Of a stretch of 64,000 bases of DNA, positions 28,298 to 35,489 are shown piece after piece. This DNA comes from Pseudarthrobacter sulfonivorans. GTDB lineage: Bacteria > Actinomycetota > Actinomycetes > Actinomycetales > Micrococcaceae. Numbering within the stretch: the first letter of the stretch is position 1; each line of letters opens with the position of its first letter. The stretch covers positions 22,745-86,744 of the forward strand of contig NZ_JANFCZ010000020.1 in assembly GCF_024391045.1 (NCBI RefSeq), given 5' to 3'. The notes below the pieces were generated by a model, which made no database searches, was not told the origin of the DNA, and saw only the letters and a program-made list of their open reading frames with translations. Both the position numbers and the translations under genes were made by a program.

Positions 28298-29215
28298 ATG
28301 AACGAAACCGGGCGCCCGCAAGATTTACCGCTTTCCAACCCTCGAGCTGATCGGGTGAGGAAGGTGGCACAACTTGCCGGGCGCCCGGCGCGTTTAAAGC
28401 GCCGTGAGTTCCTTGCAGAGGGTCCGCAGGCCGTCCGTGAGGCCCTGGCCCTGCACCAGGCAAGGACCGCCGCGGGGGAGCCGGGTGTGGTGTATGAGGT
28501 CTACGCGAGCGAGGCGTGCCTCGACCGGCACCCGGACCTTGAGTCCCTCTCCGAAGGCATTGACGCGTACCTCACCACCGATGAAGTGCTTGCCGCCATG
28601 GCGGACACCGTCACCCCCCAAGGCATTCTCGCCGTATGCGGTTTCCTTGACGTGAGCCTTGAGGAAGTGCTCGACGGCGGCCCGCGGCTGCTCGCCGTGC
28701 TGTGCCAGGTGCGGGACCCTGGCAACGCGGGTACCGTGCTCCGGGCAGCCGACGCAGCCGGGGCGGATGCCGTCATCCTGACCGCGTCCAGCGTGGATAT
28801 CTACAATCCCAAGGCCGTCCGCTCCACGGCCGGTTCCCTGTTCCACCTTCCCGTAGTCCTTGGCGCCGATATTGAGGCAGTGGCAGCCGCCTGCCGGGCC
28901 CGGGGAATTGGAATACTTGCCGCCGACGGCAACGGCGACGTCAACCTGGACACGCTCCAAGATCAAAACGCTGCCCGTCGCATTGCCTCATCCGGCGTCG
29001 AATCGCTCTTTCCGTTGGAGGCACCCACGGCGTGGCTCTTTGGAAACGAAGCGCAGGGGCTCTCAGACGCCGAACTGGCCCTGGCTGACCACCGTGTCGC
29101 CGTGCCCGTCTACGGTGCCGCGGAGAGCCTCAACCTGGGTACGGCCGCTACGGTTTGCCTCTACGCGAGTGCACGGTCCCAACAGGAGCGGTCCGAAACC
29201 GGCCAGGCGGGCTAG
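28298..29215 (+). CDS. TrmH-family (SpoU) RNA methyltransferase
   Basis: This 305-aa SPOUT methyltransferase has an N-terminal substrate-binding domain (RREFLAEGPQAVREAL) and the knotted SAM domain with motifs CQVRDPGNAGTVLRAADAAG, WLFGNEAQGLSDAEL and VPVYGAAESLNLGTAATVCL. It acts on ribose 2'-O positions of rRNA or tRNA; the exact site is unknown. The gene occupies the tsnR/TrmH position after rplT that is conserved in actinobacteria. TAAGGT (28286-28291) lies 6 bases before ATG, the leaderless pattern, so it may have its own promoter. Confidence 0.92.
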   Translation: MNETGRPQDLPLSNPRADRVRKVAQLAGRPARLKRREFLAEGPQAVREALALHQARTAAGEPGVVYEVYASEACLDRHPDLESLSEGIDAYLTTDEVLAAMADTVTPQGILAVCGFLDVSLEEVLDGGPRLLAVLCQVRDPGNAGTVLRAADAAGADAVILTASSVDIYNPKAVRSTAGSLFHLPVVLGADIEAVAAACRARGIGILAADGNGDVNLDTLQDQNAARRIASSGVESLFPLEAPTAWLFGNEAQGLSDAELALADHRVAVPVYGAAESLNLGTAATVCLYASARSQQERSETGQAG

Positions 29216-29236
29216 CGGGCACCTTCGGAGAATAGG

Positions 29237-29264
29237 GAAAGGCCCCGAAGTGTCGGGGCCTTTC
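29237..29264 (+). terminator. Terminator after the TrmH gene
   Basis: A perfect 12-bp stem (GAAAGGCCCCGA at 29237-29248, complement at 29253-29264) has an AGTG loop. It lies between convergent genes and can serve both strands. Confidence 0.85.
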
Positions 29265-29288
29265 GTATCGATACGGTGCGTGAAGTGA

Positions 29289-29564
29289 CTAAGGCGCGCG
29301 GGTGGAACCCCGGCGTCCGGTGATGGCGCCGTAGATGCCGGCAACGACGAGGCCTCCAACGATGGCCAGAAGCCAGGAACCGAGGTTCCAGAATTCCATC
29401 TTGCCGCCGCCGAAGAGCAGGTCGCCGATCCAGCCACCGACAATTGCCCCGACTACGCCGAGCACCAAGCTGGTGACCCAGCCGCCGCCGACCCTGCCGG
29501 GCATGACTGCCTTAACGATTGCACCTACTATGAGTCCGAGAATGATCCAGCCTAGAAAGCCCAT
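29289..29564 (-). CDS. GlsB/YeaQ/YmgE-family membrane protein
   Basis: The 91-aa protein has three Gly-rich membrane helices: MGFLGWIILGLIVGAIVKAV, TSLVLGVVGAIVGGWIGDLL and LLAIVGGLVVAGIYGAI. This is the transglycosylase-associated/GlsB family, linked to general stress in several bacteria. The mechanism is unknown. GAAGGAGGAGACATG gives a strong ribosome site. The 204-bp gap to the divergent CDF gene contains only promoters as far as I can see. Confidence 0.88.
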   Translation of the reverse strand: MGFLGWIILGLIVGAIVKAVMPGRVGGGWVTSLVLGVVGAIVGGWIGDLLFGGGKMEFWNLGSWLLAIVGGLVVAGIYGAITGRRGSTRAP

Positions 29565-29768
29565 GTCTCCTCCTTCATATTTCGTCGGGATTTATATGTC
29601 CCGATTAGTGTTCAAGCTAACATAGGGGCGCGCCATTGTCAGCAGGCTTAGTGCCTGTGTCCCGTGGGTATCTTCAGGGTGAAAAGGTACGGTAAGCGTG
29701 AGGCGTCACCCGTTCAGGCGTCGCAGATCATCCTGCTCGTTTCCAACCGTGAATGAGGTGAAGTCCCG

Positions 29769-30740
29769 GTGGCTGCAAATGGCGGTAGCAAGGCGATCGT
29801 CGCGGCTCTTGCCGCGAACTTGACCATCGCCGTCCTCAAGTTCCTTGCGTTCATCCTCACTTCGTCCTCGTCCATGTTGGCCGAGGCCATCCACTCTGTA
29901 GCCGACTCCGGTAATCAGCTATTGCTGCTGATCGGTGGAAAACGCGCCAACAAGGCGGCCAACGCGGAACACCCGTTCGGGTACGGCCGCGAACGCTACA
30001 TTTACGCCTTCATCGTCGCCATCGTGCTCTTCAGCGTGGGCGGTCTCTTCGCGCTCTTCGAAGCATGGGAAAAGCTGAAGGATCCGCATGGCATTGAAGG
30101 GGATTTCTGGTGGGTTCCACTGGCCGTGCTGATCGGGGCCATCGCGGCTGAGTCCTTCTCCTTCCGGACAGCCATCGGCGAGTCAAACCTGATTCGTGGC
30201 AAGCAGGGCTGGGTGAGCTTTGTGCGTACCGCCAAGCAGCCCGAGCTGCCGGTAATCCTGTTGGAGGACTTCGGGGCGCTCCTGGGCCTGGCCTTCGCGC
30301 TCGTTGGAGTCGGCATGACGCTTATCACCGGGAACGGCATCTGGGACGCTGCAGGCACCGGCATGATCGGGCTGCTGCTGGTGGCGATCGCGGCGGTGCT
30401 GGCGATTGAAACGAAGTCCTTGCTGCTGGGCGAGTCGGCCACGCGCGACGACGTGGCCCGGATCAGTCAGGCCATCGAGGCGGGCGGGCACAACCGCATC
30501 ATCCACCTCAAGACCCTTCACCTCGGACCGGAAGAACTGCTGGTGGCTGCAAAGATTTCCGTCGGGGCCGCCGAAACGGGCAAGGACATTGCGGCGTCCA
30601 TTGACGGCGCGGAGTCCAGGATCCGCAGCGCTGTTCCGATTGCGCGCGTGATCTATCTGGAACCGGATCTGTATCGTGAAGGGCTGCCTGCCGCCGGCGA
30701 GGATCCCGCAACGTCAACGGCGCAGGATCCGCACCCCTGA
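29769..30740 (+). CDS. Cation diffusion facilitator family transporter
   Basis: The 323-aa protein belongs to the CDF family of divalent metal/proton antiporters. Six hydrophobic helices are visible, with the first metal motif HSVAD in MLAEAIHSVADSGNQLLLL (near residue 45). The second motif, usually (H/D)xxxD in helix five, reads LLEDFGALLGLAFAL here, so the metal site may differ. The soluble C-terminal domain (ITRDD-type ARISQAIEAG, then IIHLKTLHLGPEELLVAAKI) is complete. The GTG start has GAGGTGA upstream. The metal is unknown. Confidence 0.88.
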   Translation: MAANGGSKAIVAALAANLTIAVLKFLAFILTSSSSMLAEAIHSVADSGNQLLLLIGGKRANKAANAEHPFGYGRERYIYAFIVAIVLFSVGGLFALFEAWEKLKDPHGIEGDFWWVPLAVLIGAIAAESFSFRTAIGESNLIRGKQGWVSFVRTAKQPELPVILLEDFGALLGLAFALVGVGMTLITGNGIWDAAGTGMIGLLLVAIAAVLAIETKSLLLGESATRDDVARISQAIEAGGHNRIIHLKTLHLGPEELLVAAKISVGAAETGKDIAASIDGAESRIRSAVPIARVIYLEPDLYREGLPAAGEDPATSTAQDPHP

Positions 30741-30757
30741 TCTGCCAGCCGCCCCGG

Positions 30758-31966
30758 TCAGGCAGCCAATGGCTTCTTCCGTTCCAGCAGGCCACTGGCC
30801 ACCGCGACTGCCAGACCCAGGAGGGCCAGCACCGCACCCACCAGCGCGGGCGCTACGAAGCCCCACCCCCAGGCGATCACTAGGCCGCCCAGGAAGGCGC
30901 CGAGTGCATTTGCAACGTTTAGGGCCGCGTGGTTGAGGGATGACGCCAGGGAGGGGGCGTCCGGTGAGGCATCCAGCAGACGGGTCTGCAGGGCCGGCAC
31001 GAGCATGGAGCCGGACGCACCCACCACAAAAACCATGGCCAGGGCCGACCACGGCCAGTGAACAGCGATGGCGTAGACCACCAAGGCAACCGCAATGCCG
31101 GGCAGGACCCAGTACAGCGTCCCCATCACCGACTTGTCCGCCAGCCTGCCACCCACCACGGTTCCGGCAACCATGCCCAGTCCGTAGAGCGCAACCACTA
31201 GGGGCAGCAAGGAAGCGGGGATACCGGCAACCATCGTCATCGTGTGCGCAATGTAGGTGTAGGTGGCGAAGAAACCGCCAAAGCCCACGATGCCGATGAG
31301 GATGGCCAGCCAGACCTGCAGCCGTTTGAGCGCGCCCAACTCGCGCCGGATGCTGGCGTCCGGATGGGGCGCCTGGTACGGAACGAATTTCCACAGCAGC
31401 GCCAGCGTCAGGACGCCTATGCCGCCGACGAGGACGAAGAGCAGCCGCCAGCCGAAGGTTTGGCCCACCCAGGTGGCTGCGGGCACGCCGATCACGTTGG
31501 ACACTGACAGGCCAGCCATCACCATGGAAATGGCCCAGCCGCGTCGGCTTGCAGGAACCATGGAGGCGGCGATCACGGCCGCGACGCCAAAAAATGCGCC
31601 GTGCGGCAACCCGGCCGCGAATCGCGACACGAGCATGCTTCCATAGTCCGGAGCGATGTAGGACGTGAGGTTCGCCAGGGTAAAGAACAACATCAGCCCG
31701 AGTGCGAGGTGCTTGCGGGGAAGCTTAGCGCCCACCGCCGCGAGGAGCGGCGCACCCACCACCACTCCCAAGGCGTAGGCGGAGATGAGGTGCCCCGCTT
31801 CAGGGGTGCTGATGTTGAGTCCCTGCTCCACTTCCTTCAGCAGGCCCATCATGGTGAATTCAGTAACGCCGATCCCCACGCCGCCCATGGCCAAAGCGAA
31901 GATGGCCGCACCGATGTTGGGAGTTTTCACTCTGGACGTTGTGGACGTTCGGGTGGTGCTGCTCAT
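30758..31966 (-). CDS. MFS transporter, DHA1-type exporter
   Basis: The 402-aa protein has about twelve membrane helices. It begins near FALAMGGVGIGVTEFTMMGL, a segment typical of CmlR/AraJ-like MFS exporters, and carries a motif-A region around AAVGAKLPRKHLALGLM. The substrate is unknown; relatives export drugs or sugars. I chose ATG 31966 (MSSTTRTSTTSRVKT) because it lies just before the conserved region; an in-frame ATG at 32041 would add a proline-rich tail with no similarity. It is convergent with the CDF gene. Confidence 0.85.
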   Translation of the reverse strand: MSSTTRTSTTSRVKTPNIGAAIFALAMGGVGIGVTEFTMMGLLKEVEQGLNISTPEAGHLISAYALGVVVGAPLLAAVGAKLPRKHLALGLMLFFTLANLTSYIAPDYGSMLVSRFAAGLPHGAFFGVAAVIAASMVPASRRGWAISMVMAGLSVSNVIGVPAATWVGQTFGWRLLFVLVGGIGVLTLALLWKFVPYQAPHPDASIRRELGALKRLQVWLAILIGIVGFGGFFATYTYIAHTMTMVAGIPASLLPLVVALYGLGMVAGTVVGGRLADKSVMGTLYWVLPGIAVALVVYAIAVHWPWSALAMVFVVGASGSMLVPALQTRLLDASPDAPSLASSLNHAALNVANALGAFLGGLVIAWGWGFVAPALVGAVLALLGLAVAVASGLLERKKPLAA

Positions 31967-32145
31967 GGGCCTGCTTTTCAAGGGGTTTGGGATGCAATGG
32001 GAATGCTCGGATGGTTCCGGGAAAGAGCCAGCCGGAGCCACCCAGGGGAACCGCGAGCCGGGCGCAGGTATTCCAGGCGGGCCCTGGACAACAGCTTCCC
32101 GTCCATTGTCCCCTATTGCGGGTGGCCGCTACATAGACTGGGGCG

Positions 32146-32598
32146 GTGACTGAACAGATACAGGTAGTCGGCGCCGCAATTTTGGATTCCCTGGAGCGCC
32201 CCGCCCGCATGCTGGTGGCGCGGCGGACGGCTCCCGAACAGTTCGCCGGGCTCTGGGAATTCCCCGGCGGCAAGGTGGAGGACGGCGAAGAATGTGAGGC
32301 CGCGCTGCACCGTGAACTACGGGAAGAACTCGGCGTCCGGGTCAGCCTCGGGGCTGAGCTGCCAGCCGCAGCACCCGCGGGCTGGCGTCTGAACGAGCGG
32401 GCCAGCATGCGGGTGTGGCAGGCCGAAGTCACCGACGGGGAGCCGCGTCCGCTGGAAGACCACGACGAACTGCGGTGGGTAGGCCTGGCAGACCGCCAGG
32501 CAGTCCTTGACCTTCCCTGGATTCCCGCCGATTTTCCCATTGTGCAGGCCCTGCTGGATGCCCTCAGCCCACAGGTGCTGCACGCCCCCACGCCCTGA
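32146..32598 (+). CDS. Nudix hydrolase, MutT-like
   Basis: The 150-aa protein has a complete Nudix box: GGKVEDGEECEAALHRELRE, then ELGV, near residues 42-66, which binds magnesium. The flanks (LVARRTAPEQFAGLWEFPGG and the LRWVGLADRQAVLDLPWIP region) resemble MutT-type 8-oxo-dGTP or CTP pyrophosphohydrolases. The exact substrate is inferred. GTG 32146 follows TAGACT (32134-32139) by 6 bases, the leaderless pattern. The stop codon lies in a tandem repeat. Confidence 0.9.
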   Translation: MTEQIQVVGAAILDSLERPARMLVARRTAPEQFAGLWEFPGGKVEDGEECEAALHRELREELGVRVSLGAELPAAAPAGWRLNERASMRVWQAEVTDGEPRPLEDHDELRWVGLADRQAVLDLPWIPADFPIVQALLDALSPQVLHAPTP

Positions 32599-32657
32599 TT
32601 CAGCACGCGCCCTGATTCAGTGCACGTCCTGATTCAGTACGCCCTGATTCAAACGGG
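32594..32657 (+). repeat. CCTGATTCA tandem repeat over the Nudix gene stop codon
   Basis: Four units starting CCTGATTCA begin at 32594, 32611, 32628 and 32643, with periods of 17, 17 and 15 bp. The TGA in the first unit is the stop codon of the Nudix gene. The following TGAs at offsets 17, 34 and 49 cover the other two frames. The rest of the gap to 32750 holds further loosely repeated GGGCTGCGC/AATGGG sequence and no gene. Confidence 0.85.
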
Positions 32658-32750
32658 CTGCGCTGGCCTCAATGGGCTGCGCTAGCTCAAATGGGCCGCG
32701 CCGCGCTCTGCCGCACGGTGTGAATGGCGTGAATGGAGTAAGTCCCCGCG

Positions 32751-33866
32751 TCAAAAGAGGGTCGGCTGGCGAACTGCCGGGTCCTCGATGCCGGTCCGCG
32801 CGTTGCTGCCGGTCTTGCCGGAAACAGGCAGGCTCCCCTCCGGGTACCGTGCTTCCTCGCTCCGGGGATCATCCTCGAGGTCACGGTGGCTGAAGCCGTG
32901 GCCGCCGGTGAATCCGTGCCGCTGCTTGAAGTACCGGACTTTCGCCGCGAGCCAGGTGCGGTATTCCTTTGACGCGTAGGATCCTGTGCCGTAGAGCCGG
33001 CGGTAACGGCCTGCAAGCTCCGGATGGGTCTTGGCGATCCACTGCATGAACCATTCCCGGGTGCCCGGCTTCAGGTACAGGGCGCCGGCCGTCACTCCCG
33101 TGGCGCCGGCAGCGGCCAGGGATCCGAAGAGTGCATCCAACGCTTCATCGCTGTCGGAGAGCCAGGGCAGGATGGGCATGGCCATCACACCGCAGGGGAG
33201 CCCTGCGTCGCGGAGTCGGGAGATGAGCTTGAGCCGGGCCCGGGGTCCTGGCGTGCCGGGTTCCACAGCCTCGGACAGTGCCTCGTCGGTCATGGCCAGC
33301 GAGATGCCAACACCCACCGGAACCTGGGCAGCTGCATGCTTGAGGAGCGGAATGTCGCGCGCCAGCAGGGTTCCCTTGGTGAGGATGGAGAGCGGCGTGC
33401 CGGAGTCCGCCAGCGCTGCAATGATTCCCGGCATCAGCTGGTACCGGCCTTCCGCGCGTTGATAGGGGTCCGTATTGGTGCCCAGAGCTACCTGATGGCG
33501 TCCCCAGGAGGGCTTGGCCAGTTCTTTCCGGAGGACCTCGGCAGCGTTGACCTTGACCACCACCTGGCTGTCGAAGTCGAGTCCCGCGTCGAAGTCCAGA
33601 TACGTGTGGCTTTTGCGGGCGAAACAGTACACGCAGGCGTGGCTGCACCCGCGGTAGGGGTTGACGGTCCATTCGAAGGGCATCTTGGAACCGGAAACCA
33701 CCTTGTTGAGCACCGATTTGGCGGTGACCTCATGGAAGGTGATGCCGGCGAATTCGGGAGTGGTGACTGACCGGACCAGCCCGGCCAACGGAAGGAGGGC
33801 GGGTGATGCCATGCTTCCGGCGTCCTCGGCGGGCCGCTGCATCAAAGCCTGTGCATCCCATCTCAT
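32751..33866 (-). CDS. SOS-associated radical SAM protein (Rv2578c-like)
   Basis: The 371-aa protein has the radical SAM cluster motif in GCSHACVYCFARKSHTYLD (CxxxCxxC near residues 72-80), then LGTNTDPYQRAEGRYQLMPG and ILTKGTLLARDIPLL, the pattern of Rv2578c-type proteins, which show some likeness to spore photoproduct lyases. Rv2578c is LexA-controlled in M. tuberculosis, and a perfect LexA box lies here just before the start codon. It probably works in DNA damage repair, but the reaction is unknown. Confidence 0.88.
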   Translation of the reverse strand: MRWDAQALMQRPAEDAGSMASPALLPLAGLVRSVTTPEFAGITFHEVTAKSVLNKVVSGSKMPFEWTVNPYRGCSHACVYCFARKSHTYLDFDAGLDFDSQVVVKVNAAEVLRKELAKPSWGRHQVALGTNTDPYQRAEGRYQLMPGIIAALADSGTPLSILTKGTLLARDIPLLKHAAAQVPVGVGISLAMTDEALSEAVEPGTPGPRARLKLISRLRDAGLPCGVMAMPILPWLSDSDEALDALFGSLAAAGATGVTAGALYLKPGTREWFMQWIAKTHPELAGRYRRLYGTGSYASKEYRTWLAAKVRYFKQRHGFTGGHGFSHRDLEDDPRSEEARYPEGSLPVSGKTGSNARTGIEDPAVRQPTLF

Positions 33867-33875
33867 GCCATCTAT

Positions 33876-33891
33876 TCGAATATATGTTCGA
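33876..33891 (-). promoter_or_regulatory. LexA (SOS) box of the radical SAM gene
   Basis: TCGAATATATGTTCGA, within TTCGAATATATGTTCGAA, fits TCGAAY-N4-GTTCGA almost exactly and is nearly palindromic over 18 bp. It lies 10 bp upstream of the ATG of the minus-strand gene, so LexA would block initiation or early elongation. Confidence 0.88.
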
Positions 33892-33930
33892 AATTAAGTC
33901 AAGGACCTTCGGCGCCGTGTTGTGTGTAAA

Positions 33931-33978
33931 CGCGGATACGGGGCTAAGCGGATACGGGGCTACGAAGGAGCGCCCCTA
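33931..33978 (-). repeat. 16-bp tandem repeat at the SIMPL gene end
   Basis: On the minus strand TAG occurs at 33978 (the true stop), 33962 and 33946, exactly 16 bp apart. Units two and three, TAGCCCCGTATCCGCT and TAGCCCCGTATCCGCG, differ at one base. The unit with the stop is only weakly similar. A period of 16 puts the stops in all three frames. Confidence 0.75.
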
Positions 33979-34620
33979 GGCCAGCAGTTCCCACACCACG
34001 GTGACGCCGGCGCCGAGGCTCGCGTGGCCCGCCTCGACGCCGATGGCGTCTGCGGCCACGGCCCGCTCGAGCCTGCCCACCGGGACGGGCCCTGGCGAGA
34101 GGGGGTGTTCAGCGATGGACACCACCGCGCCAAGCCGCGCTGACGCCAGGGACGCAAACTGTTCCGCAGCCGCAGTTGCCTCCTTCCATGCGGCTTCGCG
34201 TGCCCTGGCCAGCAGGGCAGATTCGTCCGCGAAGCCGAGATCGAGGCCGTTCAGCCGGACGTTGTCCCCGCCGGCGTCAACGGCGGCAGCGATAACGGCG
34301 GAAGCCGCGGCCACCCGCCGGACGCGCACAGTCAGCACGCTGGAGGCGACGTACGCGGCCACCTGCTGGCCCTCGCCCTCGCGCCAGACAAGCTCGGGGC
34401 GGACATTGAGCCCGGACGTCCGGATATCCGCGTCGGCCACTCCGTGCTGCCGGAGCGCACCGGTGACGGCTGCGGACGCCATACCAGCGTCGCGGTACGC
34501 GGCTCCGACACCGTCCCCCCGGCATTCAACGCCCATTGAAATGGTCAGCAGATCAGGCGCAGCCTCGGCGGATCCGGTGCCGGTCACGGTGATGGTTCTC
34601 ATGGTGCTGCCGCCCGCCAT
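33976..34620 (-). CDS. SIMPL (DUF541) domain protein
   Basis: The 214-aa protein has the SIMPL/DUF541 fold: an opening MRTITVTGTGSAEAAPDLLT strand, then ITMGVE-like SMGVECRGDGV, a VRVRRVAAASAVI segment and GLDLGFADESALLARAREAA with WKEATAAAEQFA. Family members are periplasmic or cytoplasmic proteins of poorly known role, named for interaction with mouse pelle-like kinase. No signal peptide is seen. ATG 34620 has GAGG upstream, inside a 20-bp repeat; ATG 34602 matches the family start better. Confidence 0.82.
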   Translation of the reverse strand: MAGGSTMRTITVTGTGSAEAAPDLLTISMGVECRGDGVGAAYRDAGMASAAVTGALRQHGVADADIRTSGLNVRPELVWREGEGQQVAAYVASSVLTVRVRRVAAASAVIAAAVDAGGDNVRLNGLDLGFADESALLARAREAAWKEATAAAEQFASLASARLGAVVSIAEHPLSPGPVPVGRLERAVAADAIGVEAGHASLGAGVTVVWELLA

Positions 34621-34657
34621 TGTCAGACCTCGATTCCCATTGTCAGACCCCGATTCC
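34618..34657 (-). repeat. 20-bp tandem repeat carrying a stop and the next start
   Basis: Two adjacent 20-bp units (minus strand GGAATCGGGGTCTGACAATG and the same with one G-to-A change) cover 34638-34657 and 34618-34637. The first TGA ends the upstream HExxH protein gene; the second lies 20 bp later. The ATG of the second unit is the possible start of the SIMPL gene, so the duplication joins the two genes. Confidence 0.88.
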
Positions 34658-35227
34658 GCCGGTGCTGCCAGGAGCCTTCCCTGGTGTCCTCAGGTCAACA
34701 TATCCGCCGGCGGCGAGGCCGGCCTGCCGCTCGAAGAAGTTGGCCGAGCCCGGGTTGCCGGTCCGGAGCTGCGACCAGCCCGCCGCGAGGAAGTACAGCG
34801 GCAGGAAGGGCAGCCCCAGGCACCAGGCGTACTGGCTGCAGTGGATTTCTTCATGGCCCAGGAGAGCGGGACGGTTCAAAAGCTGTTCAGCGTGGATCCG
34901 GCAGAAGACCACGTTGCCCAGGGTGAACGCTCCCGCGAAGGGGATGCGCCAGGCATAGTCCGAGGCGATGACGAGGCCCCGCGGCCCTTGATGGAGCGCA
35001 GTCCCCGCGGCCCGGGCCAGGGCAAGGCCCAGAAGAGTTGTTCCGTTTACCAGGTTGGCGAGTTGCCGGGCGCGTTGTCCCGCCGTCAGACGCGCTGCCA
35101 GGCGGGTCCTTGAGCGCCCTGTCGACCGCCCCGTTGAGTGCGCCGGAGTTTGAGCCATCCATGACGCGACTAATTTCTGCACAGGCAACACCGGCAGGAC
35201 TCCTGCCAGGCGCCGACGTTCAGTCAT
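34643..35227 (-). CDS. Uncharacterised small protein with HExxH motif
   Basis: The 194-aa protein has a basic N-terminus, a hydrophobic segment (LVNGTTLLGLALARAAGTAL), a beta-rich middle (IPFAGAFTLGNVVFCRI), and the motif GHEEIHCSQYAW followed by LGLPFLPLYFLAAGW. HEEIH fits the zinc-binding HExxH of metallopeptidases, with the downstream residues possibly supplying further ligands. It ends in a conserved-looking GNPGSANFFERQAGLAAGGY. I do not recognise a named family. ATG 35227 starts MTERRRLAG. Confidence 0.7.
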   Translation of the reverse strand: MTERRRLAGVLPVLPVQKLVASWMAQTPAHSTGRSTGRSRTRLAARLTAGQRARQLANLVNGTTLLGLALARAAGTALHQGPRGLVIASDYAWRIPFAGAFTLGNVVFCRIHAEQLLNRPALLGHEEIHCSQYAWCLGLPFLPLYFLAAGWSQLRTGNPGSANFFERQAGLAAGGYVDLRTPGKAPGSTGGIGV

Positions 35228-35254
35228 GAGGCCATGGTAGCCGGAGGGTTCAAT

Positions 35255-35415
35255 TAGACTGGTGGATAGTGACCGCCGGTAATTCTCGAGCCGGTAATTT
35301 TCGAGCCGGTAAATTTCCAGTCGGTAAATTTCCAGCCGGGTATTTCGCGAGCGGCCCTGCCCTGGTCATCGAGTGCATCCGTCCCGCATGGATGCACAAG
35401 ATGACCTGCCAGTGA
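35255..35415 (+). CDS. Putative Phe-rich leader peptide of pheST
   Basis: GTG 35269 opens a 48-codon ORF ending in TGA 35413-35415, with TAGACT (35255-35260) as the likely -10 so that translation begins almost at the 5' end. Five pentapeptides encoded by 15-bp repeats follow: AGNSR, AGNFR, AGKFP, VGKFP and AGYFA. They give four Phe (three of them the rarer TTT codon) within 16 residues. A Phe-rich leader before the phenylalanyl-tRNA synthetase genes matches the logic of E. coli pheM-pheST attenuation, but the sequence is unrelated. Translation is not proven. Confidence 0.55.
35276..35351 (+). repeat. 15-bp tandem repeats (x5) in the pheST leader
   Basis: Five units of CCGGTAATTTTCGAG or variants run from 35276 to 35351 (15, 15, 15, 15 and 16 bp). 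Units one and two differ at one base, and units three and four at one. They are AT-richer than the surroundings. In the frame set by GTG 35269, the first four units keep the reading frame and most carry one Phe codon. Confidence 0.92.
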
Positions 35416-35422
35416 CGGATGC

Positions 35423-35465
35423 GCTGCCGGGAACCCGCGGACGGCTGCACCGGTCACCGGCAGCC
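35423..35465 (+). promoter_or_regulatory. Candidate pheST attenuator stems
   Basis: GCTGCCGG (35423-35430) can pair with CCGGCAGC (35457-35464). Alternatively GGCTGC (35443-35448) can pair with GCAGCC (35460-35465). The two stems share one arm and exclude each other. The leader ORF stop lies 7 nt before the first arm, so a ribosome finishing the leader would cover it and favour the second stem. A ribosome stalled at the Phe codons would leave it free. No T tract follows. Confidence 0.45.
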
Positions 35466-35489
35466 CCGACTCGTAGCTAAGAACAGTAG

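Noticed and set aside
35250..35457. Minus-strand frames with NLP-type pentapeptides
   Set aside because: They mirror the 15-bp repeats of the pheST leader. The plus-strand frame has a better start context and a biological rationale.
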